The notes: generated by a model not told the origin, from the sequence alone. Shown: positions 26,287 to 34,279, numbered from the stretch's first letter. The stretch: 64,000 nucleotides of DNA from Winogradskyella sp. KYW1333 (GCF_003335675.1 NZ_QPHL01000017.1:372001-436000); one strand, 5' to 3'. Program-made: numbers and translations.

Positions 26287-26306
26287 TAATTAATTTAAAT
26301 TAATTA
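26287..26306. repeat. 20-bp perfect AT-only palindrome
   Basis: A two-fold symmetric 20-bp element made only of A and T, immediately after the arfB stop and before the TPP-riboswitch promoter. It could be a weak terminator (GTTTTC follows) or a protein site. Not seen elsewhere in the window. Confidence 0.4.
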
Positions 26307-26328
26307 GTTTTCAAATATCATTTGTTAG

Positions 26329-26336
26329 TATATTTG
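26329..26336 (+). promoter_or_regulatory. -7 box (TATATTTG) of the riboswitch transcript
   Basis: TAnnTTTG match placed so that transcription would begin at about 26341-26345, exactly at the 5' edge of the TPP riboswitch. Confidence 0.7.
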
Positions 26337-26342
26337 CAGCGT

Positions 26343-26419
26343 TCTCAAAAAGGGGTGCCAATAAGTGGCTGAGATCATACCCATTGAACCTGAGCAGGTA
26401 ATGCTGCTAAGGAATTTCA
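26343..26419 (+). promoter_or_regulatory. TPP (THI-box) riboswitch
   Basis: Contains the conserved core of the thiamine pyrophosphate aptamer: GGGGTGCC, then GGCTGAGAT, the ACCC...TTGAACCTGA block, and the closing GCTAAGGAA. It lies about 90 nt before the TonB-dependent receptor ATG. A 7-bp hairpin follows at 26421-26443 without a U-run, so the expression platform is not obvious. Binding of TPP should lower expression of the receptor. Confidence 0.95.
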
Positions 26420-26506
26420 AGGATTTAAGTATTTAATAAATCCAAAATTAAAAATTACAAATAAAGAATAATTACCTCTTTTTATTCGATTATAATTTAT
26501 AGTCGT

Positions 26507-28720
26507 ATGAAAAATTTATTCAAAAAAAGGACACAGAAACTCAAACCGAATTTACTATTTGTTTTATGTCTTTGCTTCGGGACAATGTTCGCCCAAGAAA
26601 AACAACAGGATTCTACAAAGGTTCAAAAACTAGATGAGGTTTTGGTGAAATCCGTACGTGTAGATGCTAAATCACCAATCACACATTCAAATGTCTCAAA
26701 AAAAGAGATTACTAAACGAAATTTAGGGCAGGACATTCCAATTTTATTAAATTTTTTACCTTCTGTCGTTACCACTACAGATGCTGGTGCAGGTGTTGGT
26801 TATACAGGTATAAGGGTAAGAGGTGTAAGTCCACAATCTACCAATATCACGATAAATGGAATTCCTTACAATGATGCTGAATCATTGGGTACGTTTTGGG
26901 TTAATTTAGGAGATTTTGCGTCATCCATTGAAAGTCTTCAGTTACAACGTGGTGTTGGGACTTCAACCAATGGATCTGGAGCATTTGGTGCGAGCATTAA
27001 TGTGCTTACAGATGCTATTTTCAAAAATCCCTCTGGCGAAATATCAAATTCTTTCGGAAGCTTTAATACAAGAAAACATACTGTAAAATTCAGTACTGGA
27101 TTAATAAATGACCATTTTGAAATTGCAGGTCGGTTATCTAACATTTCATCAGATGGTTACATAGATAGAGCTTCTGCGGACTTAAGATCTTATTTTTTGC
27201 AAGGTGCTTATGTAGATGAAAATACACTGATTAAAGCTATTGTTTTTGGCGGAAATGAAGTAACCTATCAAGCATGGTATGGTATTGATGCAGAGACATT
27301 GGCTGATAATAGAACTTTTAATTTTGCAGGTATTTACGAGAATGACGATGGTAATACCCAATTTTATGATAATGAAGTAGATAATTATAGCCAAGATCAC
27401 TACCAATTGCATTGGAATCAGCGCTACAATAATTATTGGTCCACTAATGTGGGATTAAATTATACATATGGAAGAGGATTTTTTGAACAGTTTAGAGAAG
27501 ATGATGAGTTTTCAATTTATGGCTTTGAGGAATTAACCGTAAATGGAGAAATACAAAACACTACGGATCTAATACGTCGTAGATGGTTAGACAATGATTT
27601 TTATGTTATTAATGCAAGTGCTAATTATAAAAATAATGACTTGGATATGATTTTTGGTGGCTCTTTAAGTCATTACGATGGTGATCATTTTGGAGAAGTT
27701 ATTTGGGCAGAATTTGCAAGTCAAAGTGATATTAGAGATAGATATTATGATGGTAATAGCTTAAAAAACGATTTATCTGTATTCACAAAAGCCAATTACA
27801 AGCTAAATGATAGAATTAGTCTCTATGGTGATTTGCAAGTTAGAAACGTATCGTATAAAACTTATGGCACAACTTCAGATTTAGTGCTTTTTGAAGTAGA
27901 TAAAGATTTTACATTTTTTAATCCAAAGGCTGGGATCACATACGATTTAAACAATAGTGATAGTTTCTACTTTTCTTATGCTAGAGCTAACAGAGAACCT
28001 AATAGAACCGATTTTGAGTCTAATAATGATATTGAACCTGAACAGCTTAATGATTTTGAGCTTGGTTGGAGACATAGAAAGGGTAATTTTAGCTTCAATG
28101 CAAATGCATATTATATGCTTTATAATGAGCAATTGGTTTTATCTGGACGATTAGATGATGTTGGAAATCCAATAAGAACAAATAGTGGTGAAAGTTATCG
28201 ACTAGGGTTGGAGTTAGAAGCTATAATTCCTGTATCATCCAAGCTAACAATACAACCTAACATGACAATTAGCTCTAATAAAAATACGGAAACTATTGTA
28301 TCACTTAATGGAGAATTAGAAAACCTAGGAAAAACAGATATTTCATTTTCGCCAGATTTGGTTGTGGCAAATGCAATTGTATATCAGCCAATTGAAAATT
28401 TGCAAATGTCTTTATTGAGTAAATATGTTGGTGACCAATACATGGGTAATACAGAGAACCCAGAATCAAAACTTGATAGCTTTTTTGTAAACGATTTTAA
28501 TATCACATACACTCTAAAAACAAATTCAATTTTTGAGTCTGTAGTATTTACAGGTTTAGTAAATAATATTCTTAACGAAGAATATGTTTCAAATGGTTAT
28601 TTTGGATCGTTTGACTTTGAGGATTCCAATAGCCCAACAGGTATTTCAACAGGATTTTTCTCTGGATTTTATCCTCAGGCTACTACAAACTTTTTACTTG
28701 GTATAACCTTAAACTTTTAG
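26507..28720 (+). CDS. TonB-dependent outer-membrane receptor, predicted thiamine transporter
   Basis: 737 residues. Signal peptide to about residue 30 (ends MFAQ), a TonB-box/plug domain (about 55-165; RGVSPQSTNITINGIPYNDAES and SINVLTDA), and a 22-strand barrel ending LLGITLNF with the C-terminal Phe. The TPP riboswitch in its leader identifies the likely cargo as thiamine or a phosphate ester. No SusD partner follows. Its last 4 bp overlap the convergent lipoprotein gene. The cargo is an inference from the riboswitch. Confidence 0.92.
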   Translation: MKNLFKKRTQKLKPNLLFVLCLCFGTMFAQEKQQDSTKVQKLDEVLVKSVRVDAKSPITHSNVSKKEITKRNLGQDIPILLNFLPSVVTTTDAGAGVGYTGIRVRGVSPQSTNITINGIPYNDAESLGTFWVNLGDFASSIESLQLQRGVGTSTNGSGAFGASINVLTDAIFKNPSGEISNSFGSFNTRKHTVKFSTGLINDHFEIAGRLSNISSDGYIDRASADLRSYFLQGAYVDENTLIKAIVFGGNEVTYQAWYGIDAETLADNRTFNFAGIYENDDGNTQFYDNEVDNYSQDHYQLHWNQRYNNYWSTNVGLNYTYGRGFFEQFREDDEFSIYGFEELTVNGEIQNTTDLIRRRWLDNDFYVINASANYKNNDLDMIFGGSLSHYDGDHFGEVIWAEFASQSDIRDRYYDGNSLKNDLSVFTKANYKLNDRISLYGDLQVRNVSYKTYGTTSDLVLFEVDKDFTFFNPKAGITYDLNNSDSFYFSYARANREPNRTDFESNNDIEPEQLNDFELGWRHRKGNFSFNANAYYMLYNEQLVLSGRLDDVGNPIRTNSGESYRLGLELEAIIPVSSKLTIQPNMTISSNKNTETIVSLNGELENLGKTDISFSPDLVVANAIVYQPIENLQMSLLSKYVGDQYMGNTENPESKLDSFFVNDFNITYTLKTNSIFESVVFTGLVNNILNEEYVSNGYFGSFDFEDSNSPTGISTGFFSGFYPQATTNFLLGITLNF

Positions 28721-29151
28721 TTGGTTACCAAAAAGGTATTGTTACCCAACGATTCAACCCTGTATGGCTTTAATGTGCAGGGTTGATTTGTTTGGCTTAC
28801 TAATTGCCCAGTAACCAAATTATATATATTTCCGTCATCACAGCCACATTCCGCATCTATACCGTTAAGTTGTAAAGCTGAACAAGGTCCTGGTGAGTGA
28901 TTCGGATCTGCCCCATCCCAAGCTAAAATATTATCACCGATGCCTCGTATTAAAATAAGTCCTTCATTACCTTGGCCTTCTACTCTTACAGGATTATTAG
29001 CAAATTGAAGCTGACTGAATTGAGGTAAATTAATGTTTACTGTTAAGTTGACTCCAACATTAAGAAGAAAGTTACAATTGTTGTTGTCATCACTTTTATT
29101 ACATCCTAATAGAAGTAACAAAACAAGTAATAAAGACAATTTTTTCATCAT
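28717..29151 (-). CDS. Small lipoprotein with degenerate Rieske-like domain
   Basis: 144 residues. Lipobox LLGC with Cys17. The following segment aligns by eye with the Rieske fold: LIRGIGDNILAWDGADPNH, then AECGCDDGNIYNLVTGQ, then a Pro-Cys and LKPYRVES near the end. In a true Rieske protein the two C-x-H / C-x-x-H pairs hold a 2Fe-2S cluster; here the His ligand next to the second Cys is replaced (GCDDG instead of CHGS) and the first pair is not recognisable. It may keep the fold without the cluster. Function unknown; 4-bp overlap with the receptor gene. Confidence 0.7.
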   Translation of the reverse strand: MMKKLSLLLVLLLLLGCNKSDDNNNCNFLLNVGVNLTVNINLPQFSQLQFANNPVRVEGQGNEGLILIRGIGDNILAWDGADPNHSPGPCSALQLNGIDAECGCDDGNIYNLVTGQLVSQTNQPCTLKPYRVESLGNNTFLVTN

Positions 29152-29203
29152 AGAATTTTATGTGGCAATTTACGATTATTTCAACTATACCGTAAATATT
29201 TTA

Positions 29204-29211
29204 TATATTTG
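29204..29211 (+). promoter_or_regulatory. -7 box (TATATTTG) of greA
   Basis: TAnnTTTG match 83 nt before the greA ATG, giving a leader of about 75 nt that contains a terminator-like hairpin. Confidence 0.65.
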
Positions 29212-29243
29212 CATACACAACTTATTGAAAAGATGTCGTATTA

Positions 29244-29270
29244 ACGCTGAACATGGTTCGGCGTCTTTTT
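29244..29270 (+). terminator. Terminator-like hairpin in the greA leader
   Basis: 9-bp stem with one G-U pair (29244-29252 with 29256-29264), ATG triloop, then CTTTTT. It lies between the greA promoter and the greA ATG at 29294, where no upstream plus-strand gene needs terminating, so it is placed as an attenuator. A three-codon frame (ATG at 29233) ends at the foot of the stem. Confidence 0.65.
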
Positions 29271-29293
29271 GTATATACAAAAACGAATGAATT

Positions 29294-29767
29294 ATGAGTA
29301 AAGTATCTTATTATACTGAAGAAGGATTAAAAAAATTGAGAGAGGAGTTAAACCACCTCAAAGATGTTGAACGCCCTAAAGCGTCTCAGGCAATTGCCGA
29401 GGCAAGAGATAAGGGTGATTTAAGTGAGAATGCTGAATATGATGCGGCCAAGGAGGCTCAAGGAATGTTAGAGATGAAAATTTCTAAAATGGAAGAAACT
29501 TTGGCTAATGCCAGAGTAATTGATGAGTCGCAATTAGATACCTCTAAGGTATTGGCCCTTTCTATAGTGAAAATAAAGAACCAAGTTAATGGGATGGAAA
29601 TGACCTATACTTTGGTTGCAGAAAGTGAGGCAGATTTAGCTGCTGGAAAAATTTCGGTTAATTCTCCAATAGGACAAGGCCTTTTGGGTAAATCTGTAGG
29701 TGATGTAGCTGAAATAAAAGTACCAAGTGGTATTATGAAGTTTGACATCTTAGAAATTTCAAGATAG
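29294..29767 (+). CDS. greA: Transcription elongation factor GreA
   Basis: 157 residues: N-terminal coiled-coil hairpin (about 1-75) with the acidic tip DLSENAEYDAAKE that reaches the RNA polymerase active site, and a C-terminal FKBP-like domain (about 83-157, SPIGQGLLGKSVGD). It rescues backtracked polymerase by stimulating RNA cleavage. Start fixed by MSKVSYYTEEGLKKL. Its leader carries a terminator-like hairpin, which suggests control by premature termination. A terminator follows before the HIT gene. Confidence 0.97.
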   Translation: MSKVSYYTEEGLKKLREELNHLKDVERPKASQAIAEARDKGDLSENAEYDAAKEAQGMLEMKISKMEETLANARVIDESQLDTSKVLALSIVKIKNQVNGMEMTYTLVAESEADLAAGKISVNSPIGQGLLGKSVGDVAEIKVPSGIMKFDILEISR

Positions 29768-29804
29768 AAGACTATTTCCAAAACAATAATCGTATTTAGA
29801 ATTA

Positions 29805-29838
29805 AAAGATTCCTTTATCAAGGAATCTTTTTATATTT
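29805..29838 (+). terminator. Intrinsic terminator of greA
   Basis: Perfect 11-bp stem (29805-29815 with 29820-29830), TATC loop, T-rich tail. The HIT gene begins only 14 nt after the stem. Confidence 0.8.
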
Positions 29839-29843
29839 ATAAT

Positions 29844-30245
29844 ATGGCAACATTATTTACAAAGATTATACAAGGTGAAATCCCTTCACATAAAGTTGCA
29901 GAAACTGAAGAGTTTTATGCTTTTTTAGATATAAATCCGAACACCAAGGGACACACTTTATGTATTCCAAAGAAAGAAGTCAATAAAATTTTTGATCTAG
30001 ATAAGGAGACCTACTTGGGTTTAATGGAATTTTCAAGAAAGGTTGCTATTGCAATAGAAAAGGCTGTGCCATGCGAAAGAGTTGGTATGTCCGTAATCGG
30101 ATTAGAAGTACCACATGTTCATGTGCATTTAATACCTTTGCACAATATGGAAAATGCAAGGTTTACAACTAAGCAAAAATTATCTTCTACAGAATTTGAA
30201 GTGGTCGCAAGTTTAATTGCAAAAAATTATAATGAAATAGGCTAA
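29844..30245 (+). CDS. HIT-family nucleotide hydrolase
   Basis: 133 residues, complete HINT-type HIT domain: TLFTKIIQGEIPSHKV at the start and the histidine triad HVHVHLIP near residue 92-99. Hydrolyses nucleoside phosphoramidates or related nucleotide esters. It follows greA, as in other flavobacteria to my memory, and its last 4 bp overlap the convergent histidine kinase gene. Confidence 0.92.
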   Translation: MATLFTKIIQGEIPSHKVAETEEFYAFLDINPNTKGHTLCIPKKEVNKIFDLDKETYLGLMEFSRKVAIAIEKAVPCERVGMSVIGLEVPHVHVHLIPLHNMENARFTTKQKLSSTEFEVVASLIAKNYNEIG

Positions 30246-31399
30246 ACAGTCTTAAGTGAAATTTGGATTGTGGTTCCTTTTCCAATCTCCGATTTAAGCA
30301 CTTTTATTTTTCCATTGTGATAGTCTTCAATAATACGTTTAGCTAGAGATAGACCTAGACCCCAACCACGCTTTTTTGTGGTGTAACCAGGCTCGAATAT
30401 TTTCTGAAAATGATTCTTAAGTATTCCTTTACCAGTATCAGATATATTAATAAATACTTGCTTCTCATTCTGAGAAATCATCAGTTTTAGATCTCCCTTT
30501 CCTTTCATGGCATCAATTGCATTTTTTACAAGATTTTCAATGGTCCAACTATAGAGTTGGGGATTTAAATTAACGTTAACTTCTTTGTCTAAACTTTGAA
30601 TTTCAAAATTCACAAGTTTAGAAGAGCGTGTTTTTAAGTAATCAAAAGATGAATTTGTGGCTTCAATTATATCTGTCTTTTTTAATGTGGGTGCAGAACC
30701 AATATTACTAAATCGTTCAGTAATGGTTTGCAATCGGCTGATATCCTTTTCAATTTCAGTAATATATTCTTGTTTAACATTCTCAGATTTTAATATTTCG
30801 GCCCAACCAACAAGAGAAGATAAAGGTGTGCCAATTTGATGAGCCGTTTCTTTTGCCATACCTGTCCAAAGTTTATTTTGTTCTGCATTCTTAGAACTTC
30901 GGTAAAAGAAATACACAACCGCCGCAAACAATAATATGATTAATAAGAGTGCGAGAGGGTAGTATTTTAGTTTATTTAGTAATGGGGAGTTACCATAATA
31001 AATCGTCTGTATTGTCTCTTTACCAACTCTAACTTCAATAGGTTGGTTTTCATTAGAGAACTTTTTAATTATTTTCTGAACTTTTAAGGAGTCGTTCAGT
31101 TTAGATTCTTCAATATTGATGTAATTGTTTACCTCTCCATTTGCATCAATTACTAACATGGGTGTGCTCGTTGTCATTTCTGTAAGGACATGAGAGGTTA
31201 CATTATTAACATCCTTGTCTAAATCGTCTATGTTTTTTATAAAGTCAATTTGGGCAACTGACCAAGTATTCATTTTCACTCGTTCTTCTGCCTTAAATTT
31301 TTGAAAGAAAGTGTAGGTATTCCAAAGAATTAGAGAAATAATTATAAAAGAAGAAACTATGATAATCCAACGGATTATATTACGGTTAGTACTAAACAT
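30242..31399 (-). CDS. Orphan membrane sensor histidine kinase
   Basis: 385 residues. Transmembrane segments at about 9-30 and 147-166 enclose a small periplasmic sensor domain. The H-box is ETAHQIGTPLSSL with His187, a variant common in Bacteroidetes, followed by N, G1 (SDTGKGI) and G2 (KRGWGLGLSLAKRI) boxes. No HAMP domain is evident and no response regulator is adjacent, so the partner is unknown. Overlaps the HIT gene by 4 bp at the 3' end. Confidence 0.9.
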   Translation of the reverse strand: MFSTNRNIIRWIIIVSSFIIISLILWNTYTFFQKFKAEERVKMNTWSVAQIDFIKNIDDLDKDVNNVTSHVLTEMTTSTPMLVIDANGEVNNYINIEESKLNDSLKVQKIIKKFSNENQPIEVRVGKETIQTIYYGNSPLLNKLKYYPLALLLIILLFAAVVYFFYRSSKNAEQNKLWTGMAKETAHQIGTPLSSLVGWAEILKSENVKQEYITEIEKDISRLQTITERFSNIGSAPTLKKTDIIEATNSSFDYLKTRSSKLVNFEIQSLDKEVNVNLNPQLYSWTIENLVKNAIDAMKGKGDLKLMISQNEKQVFINISDTGKGILKNHFQKIFEPGYTTKKRGWGLGLSLAKRIIEDYHNGKIKVLKSEIGKGTTIQISLKTV

Positions 31400-31496
31400 T
31401 GGCTAGTGCAATTTCATTTTTAAATATAATGGATTTCTGTTAATAATATTGTGTCTCTTATTGTATAAAACACTTTCGCCGGAGGTTCAATATATT

Positions 31497-31504
31497 TATA
31501 TTTG
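31497..31504 (+). promoter_or_regulatory. -7 box (TATATTTG) of the flavin reductase gene
   Basis: TAnnTTTG match 20 nt before the ATG at 31524. Confidence 0.6.
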
Positions 31505-31523
31505 CTGAAAATCAGAGTACTAT

Positions 31524-32393
31524 ATGATTTCAATAAACCCTAAAGACCTTACTACAGCTAAATTACACAGTTATTTGTTGAGTTCGGTAGCTCCAAGACC
31601 TATTGCCTTTGCGAGTACTATTGATGCTGAAGGAAACCCTAACTTATCACCTTTTAGTTACTTTAATGTATTTAGTACTAATCCACCAATTTTAATTTTT
31701 TCTCCGGCAAGACGAGTTAGGGATAATACGGTTAAACACACATTAACCAATGCAGAAGAGGTTAAAGAAGTTGTAATAAATGTAGTTAATTATGATTTGG
31801 TACATCAAATGTCACTGACTAGTACAGAATATCCAGAAGATGTCAATGAATTTGATAAAGCAGGATTAACAATGTTGCCTTCAGAAGAGGTAAAACCATT
31901 TAGAGTTGCAGAATCTCCTGTGCAGTTAGAATGTAAGGTCAATGATATAGTATATTTAGGTAAGGAAGGTGGTGCAGGTAATTTAATTATTTGTGAAGTT
32001 GTGAAATTTCATGTTGCAGAAGAAGTTTTAAATGGTGATGGTTCAATTAACCAAGAAGCGCTAGACTTGGTTGCTAGAGCAGGAGGAAGTTTTTACAGTA
32101 GAGCAAAAAAGGGGTTTTTTCAGATCCCCAAGCCATTAAAAACAATGGGAATTGGTGTAGATGCTATGCCAGAAGAGGTTAGAAACAGTATGATCTTAAC
32201 GGGAAATAATCTTGGTATGTTGGCAAATGTGGAGGCCTTGCCAAGCAAAGAAGAGGTTAATAGTTTTATTAATCATATTAGTGAACGCTATCCAGATATA
32301 AAAAATACCACTCACAGAAAAAAACATAAATTGGCTCAAAATTATTTGAGTTATGGTGATGTAGAAAGTGCATGGAAGTTATTACTTTCGTAA
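31524..32393 (+). CDS. Flavin reductase-like (FMN-binding split barrel) protein
   Basis: 289 residues. The N-terminal 200 residues form the flavin reductase-like domain (SSVAPRPIAFASTIDAEGNPNLSPFSYFNVFSTNPPILIFSP is the FMN-binding signature), and a C-terminal extension of about 80 residues is helical. The group is annotated as flavin reductase or flavoredoxin; the electron acceptor is not known. A DUF3127 gene follows 46 nt downstream on the same strand. Confidence 0.87.
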   Translation: MISINPKDLTTAKLHSYLLSSVAPRPIAFASTIDAEGNPNLSPFSYFNVFSTNPPILIFSPARRVRDNTVKHTLTNAEEVKEVVINVVNYDLVHQMSLTSTEYPEDVNEFDKAGLTMLPSEEVKPFRVAESPVQLECKVNDIVYLGKEGGAGNLIICEVVKFHVAEEVLNGDGSINQEALDLVARAGGSFYSRAKKGFFQIPKPLKTMGIGVDAMPEEVRNSMILTGNNLGMLANVEALPSKEEVNSFINHISERYPDIKNTTHRKKHKLAQNYLSYGDVESAWKLLLS

Positions 32394-32438
32394 ACTCAAT
32401 TAAAAATCAATATTAAAATAACATAGATTAAGTAAAAA

Positions 32439-32816
32439 ATGGAAGTACAAGGAAGAATTAAGGTGATTGGAGAGACACAGACTTTTGGTAGTAATGGGTT
32501 TAGAAAACGTGAGGTTGTCGTAACTACAGAAGAGCAATACCCACAACATATTATGATAGAGTTTGTTCAGGATAAGTCGGAATTATTAAACAATTTTCAA
32601 GTCGGGCAACAGGTTAAAATCAGCATTAATTTAAGAGGTAGAGAATGGGTAAATCCACAAGGAGAAACTAAATATTTTAATTCTATACAAGGATGGAGAA
32701 TTGAGGCGTTACAACAAGAAGCGGGTAATGCAGATATGCCACCTGTTCCTCCAACTGATGCTTTTGAGCCTATAACAGACTTAAATGAAGAAGACCACGA
32801 TGATTTACCGTTTTAG
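32439..32816 (+). CDS. DUF3127 protein with an SSB-type acidic C-terminal tip
   Basis: 125 residues. Residues 1-95 are a compact beta-rich domain (MEVQGRIKVIGETQTFG, VKISINLRGREW, YFNSIQGWRIEAL) of an OB-fold appearance. A Pro-rich linker (about 100-112) leads to the C-terminus NEEDHDDLPF, which closely matches the DDNLPF tip of the SSB at 1548-1991. DUF3127 has no assigned function known to me. The tail suggests it contacts SSB-partner proteins or nucleic-acid complexes. Confidence 0.82.
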   Translation: MEVQGRIKVIGETQTFGSNGFRKREVVVTTEEQYPQHIMIEFVQDKSELLNNFQVGQQVKISINLRGREWVNPQGETKYFNSIQGWRIEALQQEAGNADMPPVPPTDAFEPITDLNEEDHDDLPF

Positions 32817-32841
32817 TAAAAATACCAGGTAATAAATAATG

Positions 32842-32871
32842 AAGACTTGTTTTTTTAAACAAGTCTTTTTT
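32842..32871 (+). terminator. Intrinsic terminator after the DUF3127 gene
   Basis: Perfect 11-bp stem (32842-32852 with 32857-32867), TTTT loop, then a run of T. Confidence 0.88.
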
Positions 32872-33056
32872 ATTTTTAAAATAAAAAAGTCCTGATGGTT
32901 AGTCAGGACTTAATGTTGTGGTTTTAGGTTTTGACCTTTACAAACAAACTTAAAAAAAAGCAATGATGAACAAAAATTTATAAATAAAGGTCGGGTCAAA
33001 TATCAATAAAATTAAGTTACTATCAAAGTCAAAGGCCTTATTTAACAACAAAAACA
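32872..33056. other. Non-coding stretch with inverted repeats before aat
   Basis: The 268-nt gap between DUF3127 and aat holds a second hairpin (32887-32895 with 32903-32911; A-rich on its left, so a minus-strand terminator if functional). It also has a possible longer-range pairing of TTTGACC-TTTA near 32930-32940 with AAAGGTCGGGTCAAA near 32986-33000. No tRNA, riboswitch or promoter consensus recognised. Confidence 0.35.
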
Positions 33057-33083
33057 ATGAAAAAACCGTATTATAGCAAGTAA
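33057..33083 (+). CDS. Possible 8-codon leader ORF (MKKPYYSK) before aat
   Basis: ATG-to-TAA frame ending 1 nt before the aat ATG (TAAaATG). It may be chance or a coupled leader peptide; nothing beyond its placement supports it. Confidence 0.25.
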   Translation: MKKPYYSK

Positions 33084-33084
33084 A

Positions 33085-33711
33085 ATGCACTTTTTAAATC
33101 AAAAAATTGAATTTCCCGATGTCAATGAGGCTTCTATAGAAGGCTTACTTGCTGTTGGTGGTGATCTTTCTTCAGAACGACTCCTTCATGCATATGCTCA
33201 TGGTATTTTTCCCTGGTATGATGCAGATGACCCAATTCTTTGGTGGTCTCCTGATCCTAGGTATGTTTTGTTCCCAGATGATTTAAAGGTATCTAAAAGT
33301 ATGAAACAAGTCTTGCGTAAAAAACAGTTTAAGGTGACATATAACAAGGCATTTACTGAGGTAATCAATAATTGTGCATTGGCAAAGCGTGAAGGGCAAG
33401 AAGGCACATGGATTACAGAGGATATGATTGACGCTTTTATAAAACTTCATGAGCTAGGTTATGCAAAGTCTGTTGAGGTTTGGGAGAATGCGGAATTGGT
33501 AGGAGGTCTTTACGGTATTGACTTAGATAACAAAGTTTTTTGCGGTGAAAGTATGTTTGCAAAAGTTAGTAATGCTAGTAAAGCAGCATTTATAACCTTG
33601 GTTCAAAGTAATGAGTACCAATTGATAGATTGTCAATTACACACTAAACATCTCGAAAGTTTAGGTGCTAAGCATATTTCTAGAACGGAATTTTTAAAAT
33701 CTTTGAAGTAG
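33085..33711 (+). CDS. aat: Leucyl/phenylalanyl-tRNA-protein transferase
   Basis: 208 residues. Adds Leu or Phe from aminoacyl-tRNA to proteins with N-terminal Arg/Lys (N-end rule). Typical segments: GLLAVGGDLSSERLLHAYAHGIFPWY, WWSPDPRYVLFPDDLKVSKSM, GTWITEDMIDAF, AELVGGLYGI, CGESMF, and DCQLHTKHLESLGA at the end. It ends 4 nt before the stop of the convergent tag gene. Confidence 0.96.
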   Translation: MHFLNQKIEFPDVNEASIEGLLAVGGDLSSERLLHAYAHGIFPWYDADDPILWWSPDPRYVLFPDDLKVSKSMKQVLRKKQFKVTYNKAFTEVINNCALAKREGQEGTWITEDMIDAFIKLHELGYAKSVEVWENAELVGGLYGIDLDNKVFCGESMFAKVSNASKAAFITLVQSNEYQLIDCQLHTKHLESLGAKHISRTEFLKSLK

Positions 33712-33715
33712 TTTA

Positions 33716-34279
33716 TTAGACTTCGTTATATCTGAAGCACGACATTTCATGGTCGTTTACCATTCCAGTGGCTTGCATGTGTGCATAAATCACAGTAGTG
33801 CCAACAAACTTAAAATCACGATTTTTTAAGTCTTTACTGATGATATTACTTAGAGAAGTATTTGCAGGTGCATTTCGATGATCTTTAAGTTTGTTCTTTA
33901 TTGGTTTGCCATTAACAAAAGCCCATATATAGTCTGAAAATGAACCAAATTCATTTTGAATTTTAATGAAAGCCTGCGCATTAGTAACCGTTGCTTTTAC
34001 TTTCAGCTTATTTCTTATTATACCTGCATCTTGAAGTAATGCATCAATCTTTGATTGCTTGTAATTTGCTATTTTTTTATAATCAAAATTGTCAAAAGCT
34101 TTCCTAAAATTTTCACGTTTCCGTAATACGGTTATCCAACTTAATCCAGCTTGAAAAGTTTCTAATATCAAAAACTCAAACAACTTATTTTCATCATATA
34201 AAGGAACACCCCATTCCTCATCATGATATCTTTCATATAATGGGTCGCCTACACACCATCCGCATCTGTGTTTTTCCAT
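33716..34279 (-). CDS. tag: DNA-3-methyladenine glycosylase I
   Basis: 187 residues. Removes 3-methyladenine from DNA. The zinc snap ligands are visible at the ends (Cys6, His19 and the C-terminal NDHEMSCF His/Cys), and Glu40 in LETFQAGLSW is the base-recognition Glu. The WCVGDPLYERYHDEEWGVPLYD start is diagnostic. Faces aat with no room for a terminator between them. Confidence 0.96.
   Translation of the reverse strand: MEKHRCGWCVGDPLYERYHDEEWGVPLYDENKLFEFLILETFQAGLSWITVLRKRENFRKAFDNFDYKKIANYKQSKIDALLQDAGIIRNKLKVKATVTNAQAFIKIQNEFGSFSDYIWAFVNGKPIKNKLKDHRNAPANTSLSNIISKDLKNRDFKFVGTTVIYAHMQATGMVNDHEMSCFRYNEV

Noticed and set aside
29033..29290. 85-residue frame ending just before greA
   Set aside because: It runs through the antisense of the lipoprotein gene, the greA promoter and the leader hairpin; no sign of a real protein.
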